DNA of 64,000 bases, from positions 404,149,439 through 404,213,438 of the forward strand of contig NC_081406.1 of NCBI RefSeq assembly GCF_030272615.1. Direction: 5' to 3'. This DNA comes from Cryptomeria japonica. Taxonomy: Eukaryota > Streptophyta > Pinopsida > Cupressales > Cupressaceae. The stretch's first letter is position 1. The number at the start of each line of letters is the position of its first letter. A model generated the notes under the pieces. The model was not told where the DNA came from. It saw nothing but the letters and a program-made list of their open reading frames with translations, and did not search any database. The position numbers and the translations under genes were made by a program. Positions 1 through 12,553 of the stretch are shown here, piece after piece.

Positions 1-2508
1 AACATTAAAGCGTGATTATGAAACTTATCATACTCCCAGATCATCATTTTTAATCTTGTGCTTCCTAAACACAAGTTTTGAAGCATCAAAATGTGCGTTT
101 GGAGGTAACACAAGCTTGAAAATACAATTGCTAATCATGAAGCCAAGAACATGAAAGGGTGATTATGAAACATATAATACCTCCAAATTATCATTTTCAA
201 GCTTGTGCTTCCTCAACGCAAGTTTTGAAGCATCAAAATGTGTGTTTAGAGGCCTAAAAGGCTTGGATATGCAAATTTTGATTCCAAAGACATGAACATG
301 AATGCGCTATTATAAAAATTATTGTACTCCAAAATAATTATTTTCAGGCTTGTGCTACGTAAACAGAAGTAATCAAGCATCAAAATGTGTGTTGAGAGGC
401 CCAAGATTGAAAATGAAACATTTGATTCTAAAACCACAGACATGAAAGCGCTATTATGAAACATATCGTAGTACCAAATCATACTTTTAAAGCTTGTGCT
501 TCCTAAATTCAAGTTTTGAAGCATCAAAGTGTGTGTTTGGAGGTAACCCAAGCTTGAAAATGTGAGTTCTGATTTCGAAGCTATGATCATGAAAGCACGA
601 TTATGAAACTTATCGTACTCCCAAATCATCATTTTCAAGCTTGTGCTTCCTATATGCAAGTTTTGAAGCATCAAAATATGTGTTTGAAGGTAACACAAGC
701 TTGAAAATACAACTTTTGATTCAGAAGCAACAAACATTAAAGAGCGATTATGAAACTTATCATACTTCCAAATAATAATTATCAAGCTTGCGCTTCCTAA
801 ACGCAAGTTTTTAAGCATCGAAATGTGTGTTTGGAAGCACAACAAGCTTGAAAATGCAAGTTCTGATTCCTAAGCCATAAACATGAATGTGAATTTATGA
901 AACTTATCGTACTCCCAAATCATCATTTTCAAGCTTGTGCTTCACAAATGCAATTTTTTAAGCATGAAAATCTGTGTTTGGAGGTAACACAAGCTTGAAA
1001 ATGCAAGTTCTGATTCTGAAGCGACGAACATTGGAGTGTGATTATGAAAATTATCATACTCCCAGATCATCATTTTCAAGCCTTTTCTTCCTAAACAAAA
1101 GTTTTGACGCATCAAAATGTGTGTTTGCAGGCATGGCAAGCTTGAAAATGCAAGTTCTGATTCTGAAGCCAAGAGCATGAAAGCATGATTATGAAACTTA
1201 TCATACTCGGAATCATCATTTTCAAGATTGTTCTTTTTAAATGCATGTTTTGAAGCTTCAAAATGTGTTTTTGTAGGTAACATAAACTTTAAAATGCAAG
1301 TTTTGATTCAAAAGCCACGAACATTAAACCATGATTATGGAACTTACCGTACTACCAAATACTCATTTTCAATCTTGTGCTTCCTAAACACAAGTTTTGA
1401 AGCACGAAAATGTGTGTTAGGTGTTACAACAAGTGTGAAAATGCATGTTTTTTTTTAGAAAGCCATGAACATTGAGGTGCGATTATGAAACTTATCATAC
1501 TCCAATATCATCATTTTCAAGCTTGTGTTTCCTAAAAGCAAGTATTGAAGCATCAAAATGTGTGTTTGCAGGAAACAGAAGTTTGAAAATGCAAGTTCTG
1601 ATTTTGAAGCCATCAACATGAAAGCACAATTATGAAACTTATCATAATCCTAAATCATCATTTTCAAGCATGTGCACCCTAAATGCAAATTTTCAACCAC
1701 CAAAATGTGTGTTTGGAGGTAACACGGGCTTGAAAATACATGTTTTGATTCTGAAAACACAAACATGAAAGCATGATTATGAAGCATATCGTACTCGCAG
1801 ATCATCATTTTAAAGCTTGTGGTTCCTAAATGCAAGTATTGAAGCATCAAACTATATGCTTTGATGTAACACAAGCTTGAAAATGCAAGTTCTGATTTCG
1901 AACACACAAACATGAAAGTGTGATTATGAAACTTATTGTATTCCTAAATCATCATTTTGAAGCTTGTGCCTTCCTAAATGCAAGTTTTGAAGCATCGAAA
2001 TGTGTGTTTGGAGGTACAACAAGCTTGAAAATGCATGTTCTGATTCCGAAGCCACGAGCATGAAAGTGCGATTGTGAAACTTATCATACTCGCAAATCAT
2101 CATTTTGGAGCTTGTGCTTTCTAAACGCAAGTTTTACAGCATCAAAAAGGGTGTTTGGAGGCACAACAAGCTTGAAAATGCAAGTTATGATTATGAAGCC
2201 ACAAGTATGAAAGTGCGATTATGAAACTTATCATACTCCCAAATCATCATTATGAAGCTTGTCCTTCTTAAATGCAAGTTTTGAAGCATCAAAATGGGTG
2301 TTTGGAGACACAACAAGCTTGTAAATGGAACTTCTGATTCCAAAGCCATGAACATGAAAGCACGATTATAAATCTTATAGTACTCCCAAATCATCATTTT
2401 TAAGCTTGTGCTTACTAAACACAAGTTTTGAATCATTAAAAAATGTGTTTAGAGGTAACACAAGCTTGAAAATGCAAGTGTTTATTCAGAAGCCATGAAC
2501 ATGAAATC
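1..2508 (+). repeat. 147-bp satellite array, segment 1 (forward)
   Basis: Tandem monomers follow one another at about 147 bp; the recurring word gattatgaaac or a variant starts at 14, 161, 308, 452, 599, 746 and about 893. Each monomer has two AAGCTT sites inside an inverted repeat, for example cattttcaagcttgtg at 924-939 and its exact reverse complement at 988-1003. Seventeen types can be told apart by diagnostic variants, such as a pair of tattatgaaa starts, 'gacgcatc', 'tatatgctttgatg' and 'ttttacagcatc'. The last monomer is cut by the solo LTR at 2,509. Reading frames of 60-199 codons here are a by-product of monomer length (49 codons) and are not called as genes. Confidence 0.95.
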
Positions 2509-3309
2509 TGTTAGGATTCCCAAAGATACTGAGAGGGGGGGGTGAATCAATATCTAACCGGTTATAAGATTTTCTTAACTTAAAACATGTAGAGCATATG
2601 AATATTGTATACCGGTAAACAAGAAATAATGCAATAAACAAAGATAACAACCACCACATGAAAAACACACCATAACACAGTAGTTTAATGAGGAAACCCG
2701 GTGTGGGAAAAACCTCGGTGGGATTTGTGACCCACAATATTCACTTACTAGCCAATAAGAGAATATTACTGCTACAAGAGGGGCCTGCACATGCAAGAAG
2801 GCCAAGTGCCTAGAGCTCACTGCTCAATTACAAAGTGGGAAGTCTCACTGACTTACAAAATGGATTATATAAATCCAATGTCTTGTACTGCTTCAAAATA
2901 GCATCTACTATGCCATATCCAGTACCGGTTTATAGCTCTGCTTCATACATAAACCCTTAACCTATAATTCACATAATAGGTCTGCCTTATTTTGCCTATA
3001 TATTTCCTTTCATCTATTACAAAATGTTCTACAATGATCTCTTATTTATATGAGTCATTTTACAACTTGCCAAGTTGACTTACAATGATTTTACAATAAT
3101 TAACAAAATATATTACAAACAAAATTCTTGTAGGCTTCTATGCCGGTATGCTTCCTTTTACTGTCGGTGGTCTCTGTGTGCCAGTGTAGAGTCTGACCTT
3201 GCCAGTGCCGGTAAATTGTCTTGCCGGTGTCATAGGACTATAAGGTTGCCATCAATGACAAAACCTTCAATCACCTACAGTATCTCATTGGAGTGTGCAT
3301 TTGCCAACA
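2509..3309 (-). mobile_element. Solo LTR, copia-type
   Basis: An 801-bp unit starts with TG (tgttaggattcc) and ends with CA (tttgccaaca). It is flanked by the 5-bp target duplication aaatc at 2,504-2,508 and 3,310-3,314, and the satellite resumes in phase. The G-run motif gagagggggggtgaatca near its left end also lies near the left end of the LTRs of copia A, B and C, which are on the minus strand, so the same orientation is inferred. There is no internal region or second LTR, so it is best explained by LTR-LTR recombination. Confidence 0.9.
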
Positions 3310-5709
3310 AAATCTTGATTATAAAACTTATCATACTACCAAATCATCATTTTCAAGCTTGTGCTTCCTAAACGTAAATTTTCAAGCATCAAAATGTGTG
3401 TTTGGAGGTAAAACTCGCTTAAAAATGCAAGTTTTGATTCAGAAGTAACATACATTAAAGAGCATTTGCAGGTAACACAAACTTGAAAATGAAAGTTTCG
3501 ATTGCAAAGTCATGAACATGAAAGCATGATTATGAAACTTGTCGTACTCCCAAATTATTATTTTCAAGCTTGTTCTTTTTAAACGCAAGTTTTCAAACAT
3601 CAAAATGTGTGTTTGGAGGTAAGGCAAGCTTGAAAATGCAAGTTTTGATTTTGAAGCCAGAACATGAATGCCTGATTATGAAACTTATTGTACTCCCAAA
3701 TCAACATCCTCAAGCTTGTGCTTCCTAAACGTAAGTTTTGAAGCATCAAAATATGTGTTTGGAGGTATCACAATATTGAAAATGAATTTTATTCCAAAAC
3801 CAGGAACATTAAAGTGTGATTATGAAACTTATCATACTCCCAGATCATCATTTTCAATCTTGTGCTTCCTAATTGCAAGTTTTGAAGCATCAAAATGTGT
3901 GTTTGGAGGTAACACAAGCTTGAAAATACGAGTTCTAATTTCAAACCCATCAACATGAAAGCGTGATTATGAAACATATCATACTTCCAAATTATCATTT
4001 TGAAGCTTGTGCTTCCTATACGAAAGTTTTGAAGCATCAAAATGTGTGTTTAGAGGCACAACAGGCTTGGATATGCAAGTTCTAATTCCAAAAACATGAA
4101 CATGAACGTGCTATTATGAAAATTATTGTACACCAAAATCATTATTGTCAAGCTTGTGCTTCCTAAACATAAGTTTCCAAGCATCATAATGTGTGTTTAG
4201 AGGTACAAGCTTGAAAATTAAACATCTGATTCTAAAACCACGGATATGAAAGCGCTATTATGAAACATATCATACTCCCAAATCATAATTTTAAAGCTTG
4301 TGCTTCCTAAATTCAAGTTTTGAAGCATCAAAGTGTGTGTTTGGAGGTAACCCAAGCTTGAAAATGCGAGTTTTGATTTCAAAGCTATGATCATGAAAGC
4401 GCGATTATGAAATTTATCATACTCTCAAATCATCATTTTCAAGCTTGTGCTTCCTATATGCAAGTTTTGAAGCATCAAAGTGTGTGTTTGGAGGCACAAC
4501 AAGCTTGAAAATTCAAGTTCCGATTTCGAAGCCACAAACATGAAAGTGAGATTATGAAATTTATCGTACTCCCAAATCATCATTTTCAAGCTCGTTATTT
4601 GTAAATGCAAGTTTTGAAGCATGAAAATGTGTGTTTGGAGGTAACACAAGCTTGAAAATGCAAGTTCTGATTCTGAAGCAACGAACATTGAAGTGTGATT
4701 ATGAAACTTATCATACTCCCAGATCATCATTTTCAAGCCTTTTCTTCCTAAACACAAGTTTTGACGCATCAAAATATGTGTTTCAAGTCATGGCAAGCTT
4801 GAAAATGCAAGTTCCAATTCCGAAGCCAAGAGAATGAAAGCATGATTATGAAACATCGTACTTTGAATCATCATTTTCAATATTGTGCTTTTTAAATGCA
4901 TGGCTTGAAAATGTGTGTTCTGTTTCTGAAAACATGAACATGAAAGTGCGAATATGAAACATATCGTACTCGCAGATCATCATTTTCAAGCTTGTGCTTC
5001 CTAAATGTAAGCATTGAAGCATCAAATTGTATGCTTTGATTTAACACAAGCTTGAAAATACAAGTTCTAATTATGGACACACAAACATGAAAGCGCGATT
5101 ATGAAACTTATCATACTCCTATATCATCATTTTGAAGCTTGTGCTTCCTAAATGCAAGTTTTGAAGCATCAAAATGTGTGTTTCGAGGTACAACAAGCTT
5201 GAAAATGTAATTTTTTTCTAGAAAGCCATGAACATTAAGGTGCGATTATGAAACTTATCATACTCCATTATCATCATTTTCAAGCTTGTGCTTACTAAAA
5301 GAAAGTATTGAAGCATCAAAATGTGTGTTTGGAGGAAACAAAAGCTTGAAAATGCAAGTTATGATTCTAAAGCCAAGAGCATGAAAGCATGATTATGAAA
5401 ATTATCGTACTCTGAATCATCATTTTCAAGATTGTGGTTTTTAAATGCATGTTTTGAAGCATCAAAATTTGTTTTTGTAGGTAACACAAACTTTAAAATT
5501 CAACTTCTAATTCAAAAGCCATGAACATTAAAGCACAATTATGGAATTTACCGTACTACCAAATACTCATTTTCAAGCTTGTGCTTCCTAAACGCGAGTT
5601 TTGAAGTACGAAAATGTGTGTTTGGTGGCAAAACAAGTGTGAAAACACAAGTTTTTTTTAGAAATCCATGAACATTGAGGTGTGATTATGAAACTTATCA
5701 CACTCCAAT
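3310..5709 (+). repeat. 147-bp satellite array, segment 2 (forward)
   Basis: This continues the same array. Around 3,820 the monomer type seen at position 14 returns (agatcatcatttt then aatcttgtgc), followed by the next types in the same order, so a second higher-order unit begins here. Several monomers are fused or shortened: one near 4,480, one near 4,900 where a 'tttaaatgcatg' monomer jumps straight into another type, and one near 5,200. The order then partly backs up, with types 9-11 appearing twice, as expected from unequal exchange. The final monomer is cut by copia A at ccaat (5,705-5,709). Confidence 0.94.
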
Positions 5710-7229
5710 TGATAGTTCTGATACTTAATGTAAAGTATAGATGCCAATAGCTGACAAGATGAGAGGGGGGGTGAATCATACAAACTTAAACTTCCATAAA
5801 ATCAATAGATTCAACCTCGGTAGCATATACTTCAGCAATATAACAAAAACTACTAAACATGCAAACTCACAAACACATAATCATCGTAACACTCATAACA
5901 CTAGATTTCACGTAGAAACCCAAATAGGGAAAAACTACTATGGGATTTTGGACCCACTAAGAAATATACCCTTCTAGAGTATGCTCGGTTAAAAGAAAAC
6001 CCTGTTAAAGATTACAAACACATTGCTAGATGTGACCCGGTTAAGGGATTTCCCTTAGATCTGTTAGGATCTTCACTTTGTTAGAAGTGACCTTGTCAAA
6101 GGGTTTCAAACACTCATTTAGAATGTTACCTTGCTAGAGGGTTTACAAATAAGACTGTTAAGTCCACTCGGTTAAGAGATTTTCTGTCACTTACAAAATA
6201 ACAGTAATACAAATCTATCTACAACTTCACATTTGAAATGCTAAAGCAGATTCTTATTTGCTCAAAACAATCTAGTCATAGGACTTATCTTGTCCCTTTG
6301 CTGGGCTCTCTACTCGTTTATTCAAATAGGTCTTCAAGCTTCTATGCTTGGTAATCACTATGTAGCATCCCTGTGCACACACTTGCCCGCATAGATTGTT
6401 TATCAACAATTCCTTATTTATAAATAATTGCTAACCACTAAATCTCCTTGATCACATTTTCCATGATCAATCTTAGCCATCGGATCTTCAAACTTGACTA
6501 GGTTAAATGTATCCTTCCAATTTGAAAATGTTTTACCTTTCCTCAGGACTTGCAGTCCTTTCTTGGAACTTGCACAAGATTATTGTGGTTCAATCTGCGT
6601 TGTAGATCTTCCTGCCAATTTTCCTTTGCCATAGATCCTTTAACAAACTTCATGCACGGCATACCAATCATTTATACATCTCCAACTAATCATTATCCTT
6701 CATTAAATAATGCTTTTATCCATCCAATGTGCACTATCATAACTTGGTTACAACTTGGTAAATACTAAACTTTACTCGGTAGACATTCCACCTTCATTAA
6801 CCGATATCGATAACCTTAGGGTTTTACCGACTAGGTTCCTTAGGGTTTACCGACTAGGTTCTTTGCTCGGAGACATAGTATAGTATTAATCTTACAATCA
6901 ACAACATATGTAGGATATCAAAACAATCTAAACATCATGGTCTCATCATTGTCTAACTCGGTAATAATTTCCCATTGAATAACTTTATTCCTCCTCTTAT
7001 TCATCACATTCTTTTTGTGTCTTTTACCGACATCTTAATTCTCTTCTAATCAATCTTCTCAAGATATGGCAACATCATACTGAATCAGATAATCAATTTC
7101 TTGACATCAATGACAAAATAATGTTATAAAAATAGTTATCATCCTTCTTCAATTATATCAATAATCTTCAACAACCTTCTCAATATCCTTATTGAATATC
7201 AACAATCTCCTGATATTGAAATGCCAACA
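5710..7229 (-). repeat. Copia A 3' LTR
   Basis: Starts tgatagttctgata and ends atgccaaca. It matches 15,245-16,667 plus 23,370-23,468 along its length with scattered substitutions (1,520 bp against about 1,522 bp). A G-run tract lies about 55 bp from its left end. Between about 5,980 and 6,190 it carries diverged short repeats of the type 'ctgttaaagatt', 'cggttaagggatt' and 'ttgctagagggttt'. The short reading frames inside it have no recognisable domain. Confidence 0.93.
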
Positions 7230-7702
7230 ATCTCCCCCTTTGGCATTGATGGCAAAACCAACTTTTAAATGGTAATACCAACAAGATATTCAAATTGATT
7301 CGGATTCAGATTGCTGTTAGACTTCTCCTGTTATCCTTGAGCTGTTAAAATCTTCTGATTTTTTATCTTCTCCCCCTATCCTTAATCTTCTGTTATTTCA
7401 TAATATTATTTCATCATTTAGGGCTTTACCATTCAATCAACCATTTAGTCTTCCAACCAAACCATTTATAGTCTTCTCCCCCTTTGACAACAATGCCAAA
7501 AAGTAAAAGAACTAAATCATGATTTCTTCCTTTGTGAAGTGATTTGCCTTGTTATGTAACATCTCAGTCTCGGTTAGATCAACTTGTCTCTATTCACTTT
7601 TTCCTGCACAACTTTAGGTGACCTCCTAAAGTGTGTAAAACAGCATCAATCCACACATAGTATTCTGTAGATTCATCAAATTGATGCTTTCACCGAACTC
7701 GA
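7230..7702 (-). promoter_or_regulatory. Copia A multiple polypurine tracts
   Basis: Directly inside the 3' LTR the plus strand reads atctccccctttggcattg, the reverse of a polypurine tract used to prime plus-strand synthesis. Similar tctccccct stretches recur near 7,370 and 7,470, the last followed by ttgacaacaatgcc, a near-copy of the first. Multiple polypurine tracts are a known Sirevirus feature. The rest of this stretch is AT-rich non-coding sequence. Confidence 0.75.
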
Positions 7703-10159
7703 TCAGTGAGTAGAAGATAGGGGTAGGACCCCTAACTTTCTTCTGAGATACTCAAAAGTGTCCCTTGGCAATGGCTTTGTGAAGATATTTGCTAATTGCT
7801 CCTTTGAACTGATATATTCTAGCACAACTTTCTTCTCTTGAACTTCTTCTCTGAGATAATGATACTTTATAGATATATACTTTGTCTTAGAGTGCATTAC
7901 TGGATTCTTTGAAATGTTAATGGCACTAGTATTATCACAGAATATAGTTACTGGATCAATAACTTTCTCATTTATACCTTCCAACAGTTGTTTGATCCAT
8001 GCTATATTGGTACAATTCAATGCTGCAGCAACATATTCAGCTTCTGTTGTAGACTGAGAAATACATCCTTGTTTCTTGCTAAGACAACTTACTAGTCTTT
8101 CTCCCAAAAAGAAATCTCCACCACTTGTGCTTTTCCTGTCATCTATGTTGCCTGCCCAATTAGCATCAGTATAAACTTTTAAATCAAAATTATTCCTCTT
8201 TTTATATACTAAGCCATAATCTTCAGTGCCTCTCAGGTATCTGAAAATTCTCTTGATTGTTGTCATATGGGTTTCCTTGGGATCTACAGAGAATCTTGCT
8301 ACAATACCTATTGCATGTGCTATATCCGATTTACTATGCACAACATATTGCAATTTTCCAATCATAGATCGGTAAAGTGTCTCATTAATAGATTCAGATT
8401 CATCATTCTTTGATAATTTACAGTTAGTAGTCATAGGAATACTTACTGGTTTAGAATCCTCCATTCCAAATTTCTTCAATATTTCCTTTATGTACTTGGA
8501 TTGAGCACTGAAAATCTCATCTTTCATTTGCAGTATCTGTAAACCTATAAAATACTTTATCTCTCTGATTAGTGACATCTCAAATTCTTTGCACATTTCA
8601 TTACCAAAATTCTTGCATAAGGAGTCATTACCACAAAATATAATGTCATCAACAAATATGGTTGAGATCAGTATTCCATTGTCCTCATCTTTCTTCATGT
8701 ACATATTGTTGTTTTCACTTGTCCTTATAAAACCAATCTTGATTAAATAAGAGTGCAATCTTTAATACCATTCTCTAAGTGCTTGTTTCAGACCATATAA
8801 AGATTTGTTCAGTTTGCATACCTGATCTTTACTCCTATCTTCAACAAATCCTTTAGGTTTTTCAATATAAACTTCTTCTTCTAGTATACGATTCAAAAAT
8901 GTAGATTTAACATCCATTTGATATACCTTGAAATTTTTGAAAGAAGCATATGCCAACAATGTTCTTACTCCCTCAAGTCTAGCCACAGGTGCAAAAGTCT
9001 CACCATAATCTATTCCTTCTTCTTGAGCATAACCTTTGCAAACTAGTCTTGCTTTGTTGCGAATGACCTCACCTTTCTCATTTAGCTTGTTTCTGAAAAT
9101 CCACTTAGTATCGATTACATTTTTGTCCTTCGGTCTTGGGACCAGTGTCCATGTGTCATTCTTCTAGATTTGATCAATCTCTTCTATCATAGCATTTACC
9201 CAATCTTCACTGTTAAATGCCTCTTTCACTATTCTCAGTTCAAATTCAGAAATTAGACATGTGTTCTGTCTCAGTTTGTTCCTTGTCATCACTGGATCAT
9301 CCTTACCTCCTATAATCTGACTTGATGCATGATGTCTTCTGACATACTTGGCTAATATAGGCTCAGAAGGTTCTGTATGATCTTCTTCATCACTCGGTAA
9401 CTGGACATTATCTTCATTTTCTTCAGCAGCTTTCTCAGTAGGACTTCTTGGTTGAACATAAATGAATTTTTCATAATCTTCTAGTTCTTTAGAATTTCCT
9501 TCATCATTTCTTTCTGCAAATTCATCTATTTTCACATTTGCACTTTCCACTATTTTGTTAGATGATTTGATCAGACATTTAAATGCTTTACTTCTAGAAG
9601 AATAACCAAGAAATGTTCCTTCTTCACTTTTCTGATCAAATTTTCCATTTCTGTCATCTTTGTGAACATAACATCTACATCCAAAGATTTTAAAATATCT
9701 TACATTAGGTTTCTTGTCATACCAAATTTCATATGGTGTCTTCATAGTTCCTTTCTTTAGTTGAACTCAGTTCAGGGTGTAAACTGCAATGCTGATTGCT
9801 TCTCTCCAAAATGTTTGAGGTACCCTCTTTTCTATCATCAGGGTTCTGGTACAATCCACAATTGATATGTTTCTTCTCTTGGCTATCCCATTTTGCTAAG
9901 GTGTTCTTGGTATAGACACTTGCTTCTTTATACCATGATCATTGCAGTATAAGTTAAATTCATCAGAAGTGAATTCTCCTCCTCTATTAGATCTAAGAAA
10001 TTTCAGTTGTTTTCCTGTTTCATTTTCAACTCTTGCCTTGTACCATTTAAACATTTGAAAAGCTTCTAATTTTTCTTTTAAAAACATAACTGACATCATC
10101 CTTGAGTAATCATCCACAAATAATATGAAATATTTATCACCATAATAACTTTGAACTTT
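7703..10159 (-). pseudogene. Copia A pol, 3' part: integrase core, RT, RNase H
   Basis: Read leftward this gives the integrase catalytic core (10,159 to about 9,850), the integrase C-terminal part and acidic linker, reverse transcriptase with an intact FVDDIIF box near 8,640, and RNase H with DANWAG...DDRKST and a TEAEYVAAA segment near 8,030-8,150, ending at the stop at 7,703. The open pieces 9,896-10,159, 9,164-9,745, 8,762-8,986 and 7,703-8,758 are all in one frame, separated only by nonsense codons. Two of the three integrase catalytic acids look lost: the second Asp is Asn (RSNRGGEF) and the Glu is Lys (QNGIAKRRN), both explained by G-to-A changes. Element X separates this part from its 5' half; the frame is kept if X and one target copy are ignored. 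Non-functional. Confidence 0.92.
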
Positions 10160-10945
10160 CATAGTGTTGGATCTCAAATCAATAGATTGGATAGGTTCTA
10201 AGGAAATGCCAACTCCTATGATCAAACCCTCCAATTGACTTGGCCAACTTATAGAGCAAACCTATTAAGATGTTAACTCTCTCACTTCAGGCTCTGCAGG
10301 ACCTAGGCGGGTATACCTATTCACCGGCTGTTTCTAATAACCAGTGCCTTTTATAGCAGATTTATTGTCTTAATCTGATATCTCCTAGTCTTCAGAATGG
10401 CATAGGTTCCTAGAATGGAGATATAGCAGATGAGTTCAAGATTGTTGTTGTAGAAGCTATTCGATCTATGTTTCCTAATTACTTCTGTTGCTTTAAAATA
10501 ACATATGATGAATATAGTGATAAGTGTAATCTGAAATTAACCAGTGCCTTCTTTGTTGTTTGGGCTACAGAGTCATTATACTTTCTTTAGGACTTATCAT
10601 GCGAGCCTGTGAGACAGTTTTTTAATCCACCCCTTTATGGACCTGTCAGTTATTATTTTTTTTGAGATCAATTGAATGCTTATATCATACGTTGATTGAA
10701 TGAATTTAACCCTACCTTTAAGGGACCAATCAATGAAGTACTGCGAGGAACAATTACAATTCGCAAGCAAAACTTTTGTTTCAACCTTATAACATGAAGC
10801 ACAAATTTGATTTCAAGAATATGAATAACCTTATCACTTTAGATAATATCACAGATGATTGCCAGAACAAAGTGAAACAATCCACAACACATACGCAAAG
10901 AAAAACAACAGTTCATAGCATGTATTCCATCGAAGTTTGTAAAAC

Positions 10946-12553
10946 TTACAGGCTATCATACATTGCCATCTTCTTCTTATCTCTTTTCCATTTGAAAGCC
11001 TCCCAAGTCATTTCACTCCTTTCTCTCAAAACCCTAGCTTCCTCTCTTTCAAGGTTCTTGATCAATTCATCTGGCATTTTAGCCACATGTATTCCAGCCT
11101 TTAGTTTTTGTGACGCCCTGGCAGCTCTTATATATCCCTCAGGATCAAAGTTCTCTCTAGGTTCACCCAGAGTCATGCCATAGTAGTTTAATTTATTTTG
11201 AAGTAGATGATAACTTTTTGAACTTTTAACAATAAAATCAGAAAAAACCAATAAACCTGGAATGATGGACTGTTTACCGAAATCCGTAAGATGTTTGGCA
11301 CTGACAGTAGATAGTTGTCTCACAATCTCCAGGCTAGCCACCCTGTTTGGTACTGTAATTGGAAGCATGTGTGGCCTTCCTTCATACCCAAATACCCTGA
11401 TTTATGTATGATTATTGTGGCAATACCAGTCACCCCAATTGTGATCAATCTGTGACTCCAGAGAGAAGTCTTTTGGCCTAAGAAATCTCTTAATTTCAGG
11501 GGACAGAGTATAATCTCTATGTTGCCCAAAGGCCGCACTGATGGGTTTCACAAAATATTCCTAAAAGTACCAGTACTGGTTGTTCATGAATCTCTGATCC
11601 CATGCGGAAACCCACAACTGAAATGGTTTTTTCAAACCATTCTTATCATAAGCTCTAATGCAGAAATCATCTGACCAGAAATTGATTTCTTGTCCATAAT
11701 AAAGAATAATATGCATCAATAAAGAGTACAATGAAAAATGGATATTCACAAGGTCCCCTTTTAACTTCTCCAACCCATGATTTAGGGCATCTGCAACATA
11801 AGTGGCATAATCAAATGACCTAGGGTCTTTTGATTATAAATCAGCACACAGAACCATAACCCCAATATCCATGAGAGGATGAGCTTCTAAACCTAATACT
11901 TGAGCTGCAGCATAATATGTATACTTAAAATCTGGATGGAAATGGTTGACATCAAATGGCACCTTGTCATCTTTGCCAAATGGAACAAAGGACCCACCCA
12001 CTTTTGGCCGGTGAATAGGTAATCTCCATGTCCTGTAGATGTTTTCCAAGCTAAAGAATTCCTGCGACAGTTTCTGCATATCGATTTTCTCCTCTACTTC
12101 CCAGTCTAGATCAAACACCATATCAATAGTCTGTTTGTTAATCACCACCAAGGGATTTCCTCAGTAGTCACATATGGTTTTGGTTCTCAGATTATAGCAA
12201 TCTACCAGGGCTTTCATTAGTTCAACATCCACAAACACATTTGGGACTACCAATTTCCCTAAGTTTTTCTTCCATAGGTTACTTATGGGCTCAGGAGCAT
12301 CCCTTCTTTTGTAACTAAATAGGAACAATTCATGTCCCCTGATTTTGGTCCATATGTCTCCCAGATTTTCAAATCTATCCTCCAACCCTTCTTCTTCACT
12401 CTTGATCTTCTTAGACCTCACGCTGGATGCCAGGCACTGGTCTAGCAAATCCTGAGTCAAAGCTCTACCTTCCTTTTTTTGTCTTTTGGGTTTCTCCTCA
12501 GGATTTAATTCTTTCCCTTTTCTACTCTTTTTAGAAGAAGAAGAAGATTCCAT
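10946..12553 (-). pseudogene. Uncharacterised 536-codon ORF inside element X
   Basis: One continuous minus-strand frame runs from ATG at 12,553 to TAA at 10,946, with four in-frame stops (TGA 12,161, TAA 11,834, TAG 11,561, TAA 11,402) and no frameshift. I do not recognise a family. The N-terminus is Ser/Lys/Glu-rich and charged (MESSSSSKKSRKGKEL), as in a nuclear or nucleic-acid-binding tail. The middle is Trp- and aromatic-rich (RTWRLPIHRP, HPDFKYTYYAAAQVLGLE). The C-terminus is a charged helix (EREEARVLRERSEMTWEAF) that could form a coiled coil. The arrangement recalls accessory ORFs carried by some plant LTR elements, but no gag, protease, RT or integrase motif is present. The preserved frame implies it was coding when the element spread. 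Confidence 0.7.

Noticed and set aside
246-845. 199-codon minus-strand frame as a gene
   Set aside because: It spans four satellite monomers and repeats a 49-residue module; no start context, domain or neighbouring gene supports it. Kept only as an observation about periodicity.
1-5709. Regularly spaced repeats as a possible CRISPR array
   Set aside because: The whole 147-bp unit repeats, with no unique spacers, and the context is plant retrotransposon DNA.
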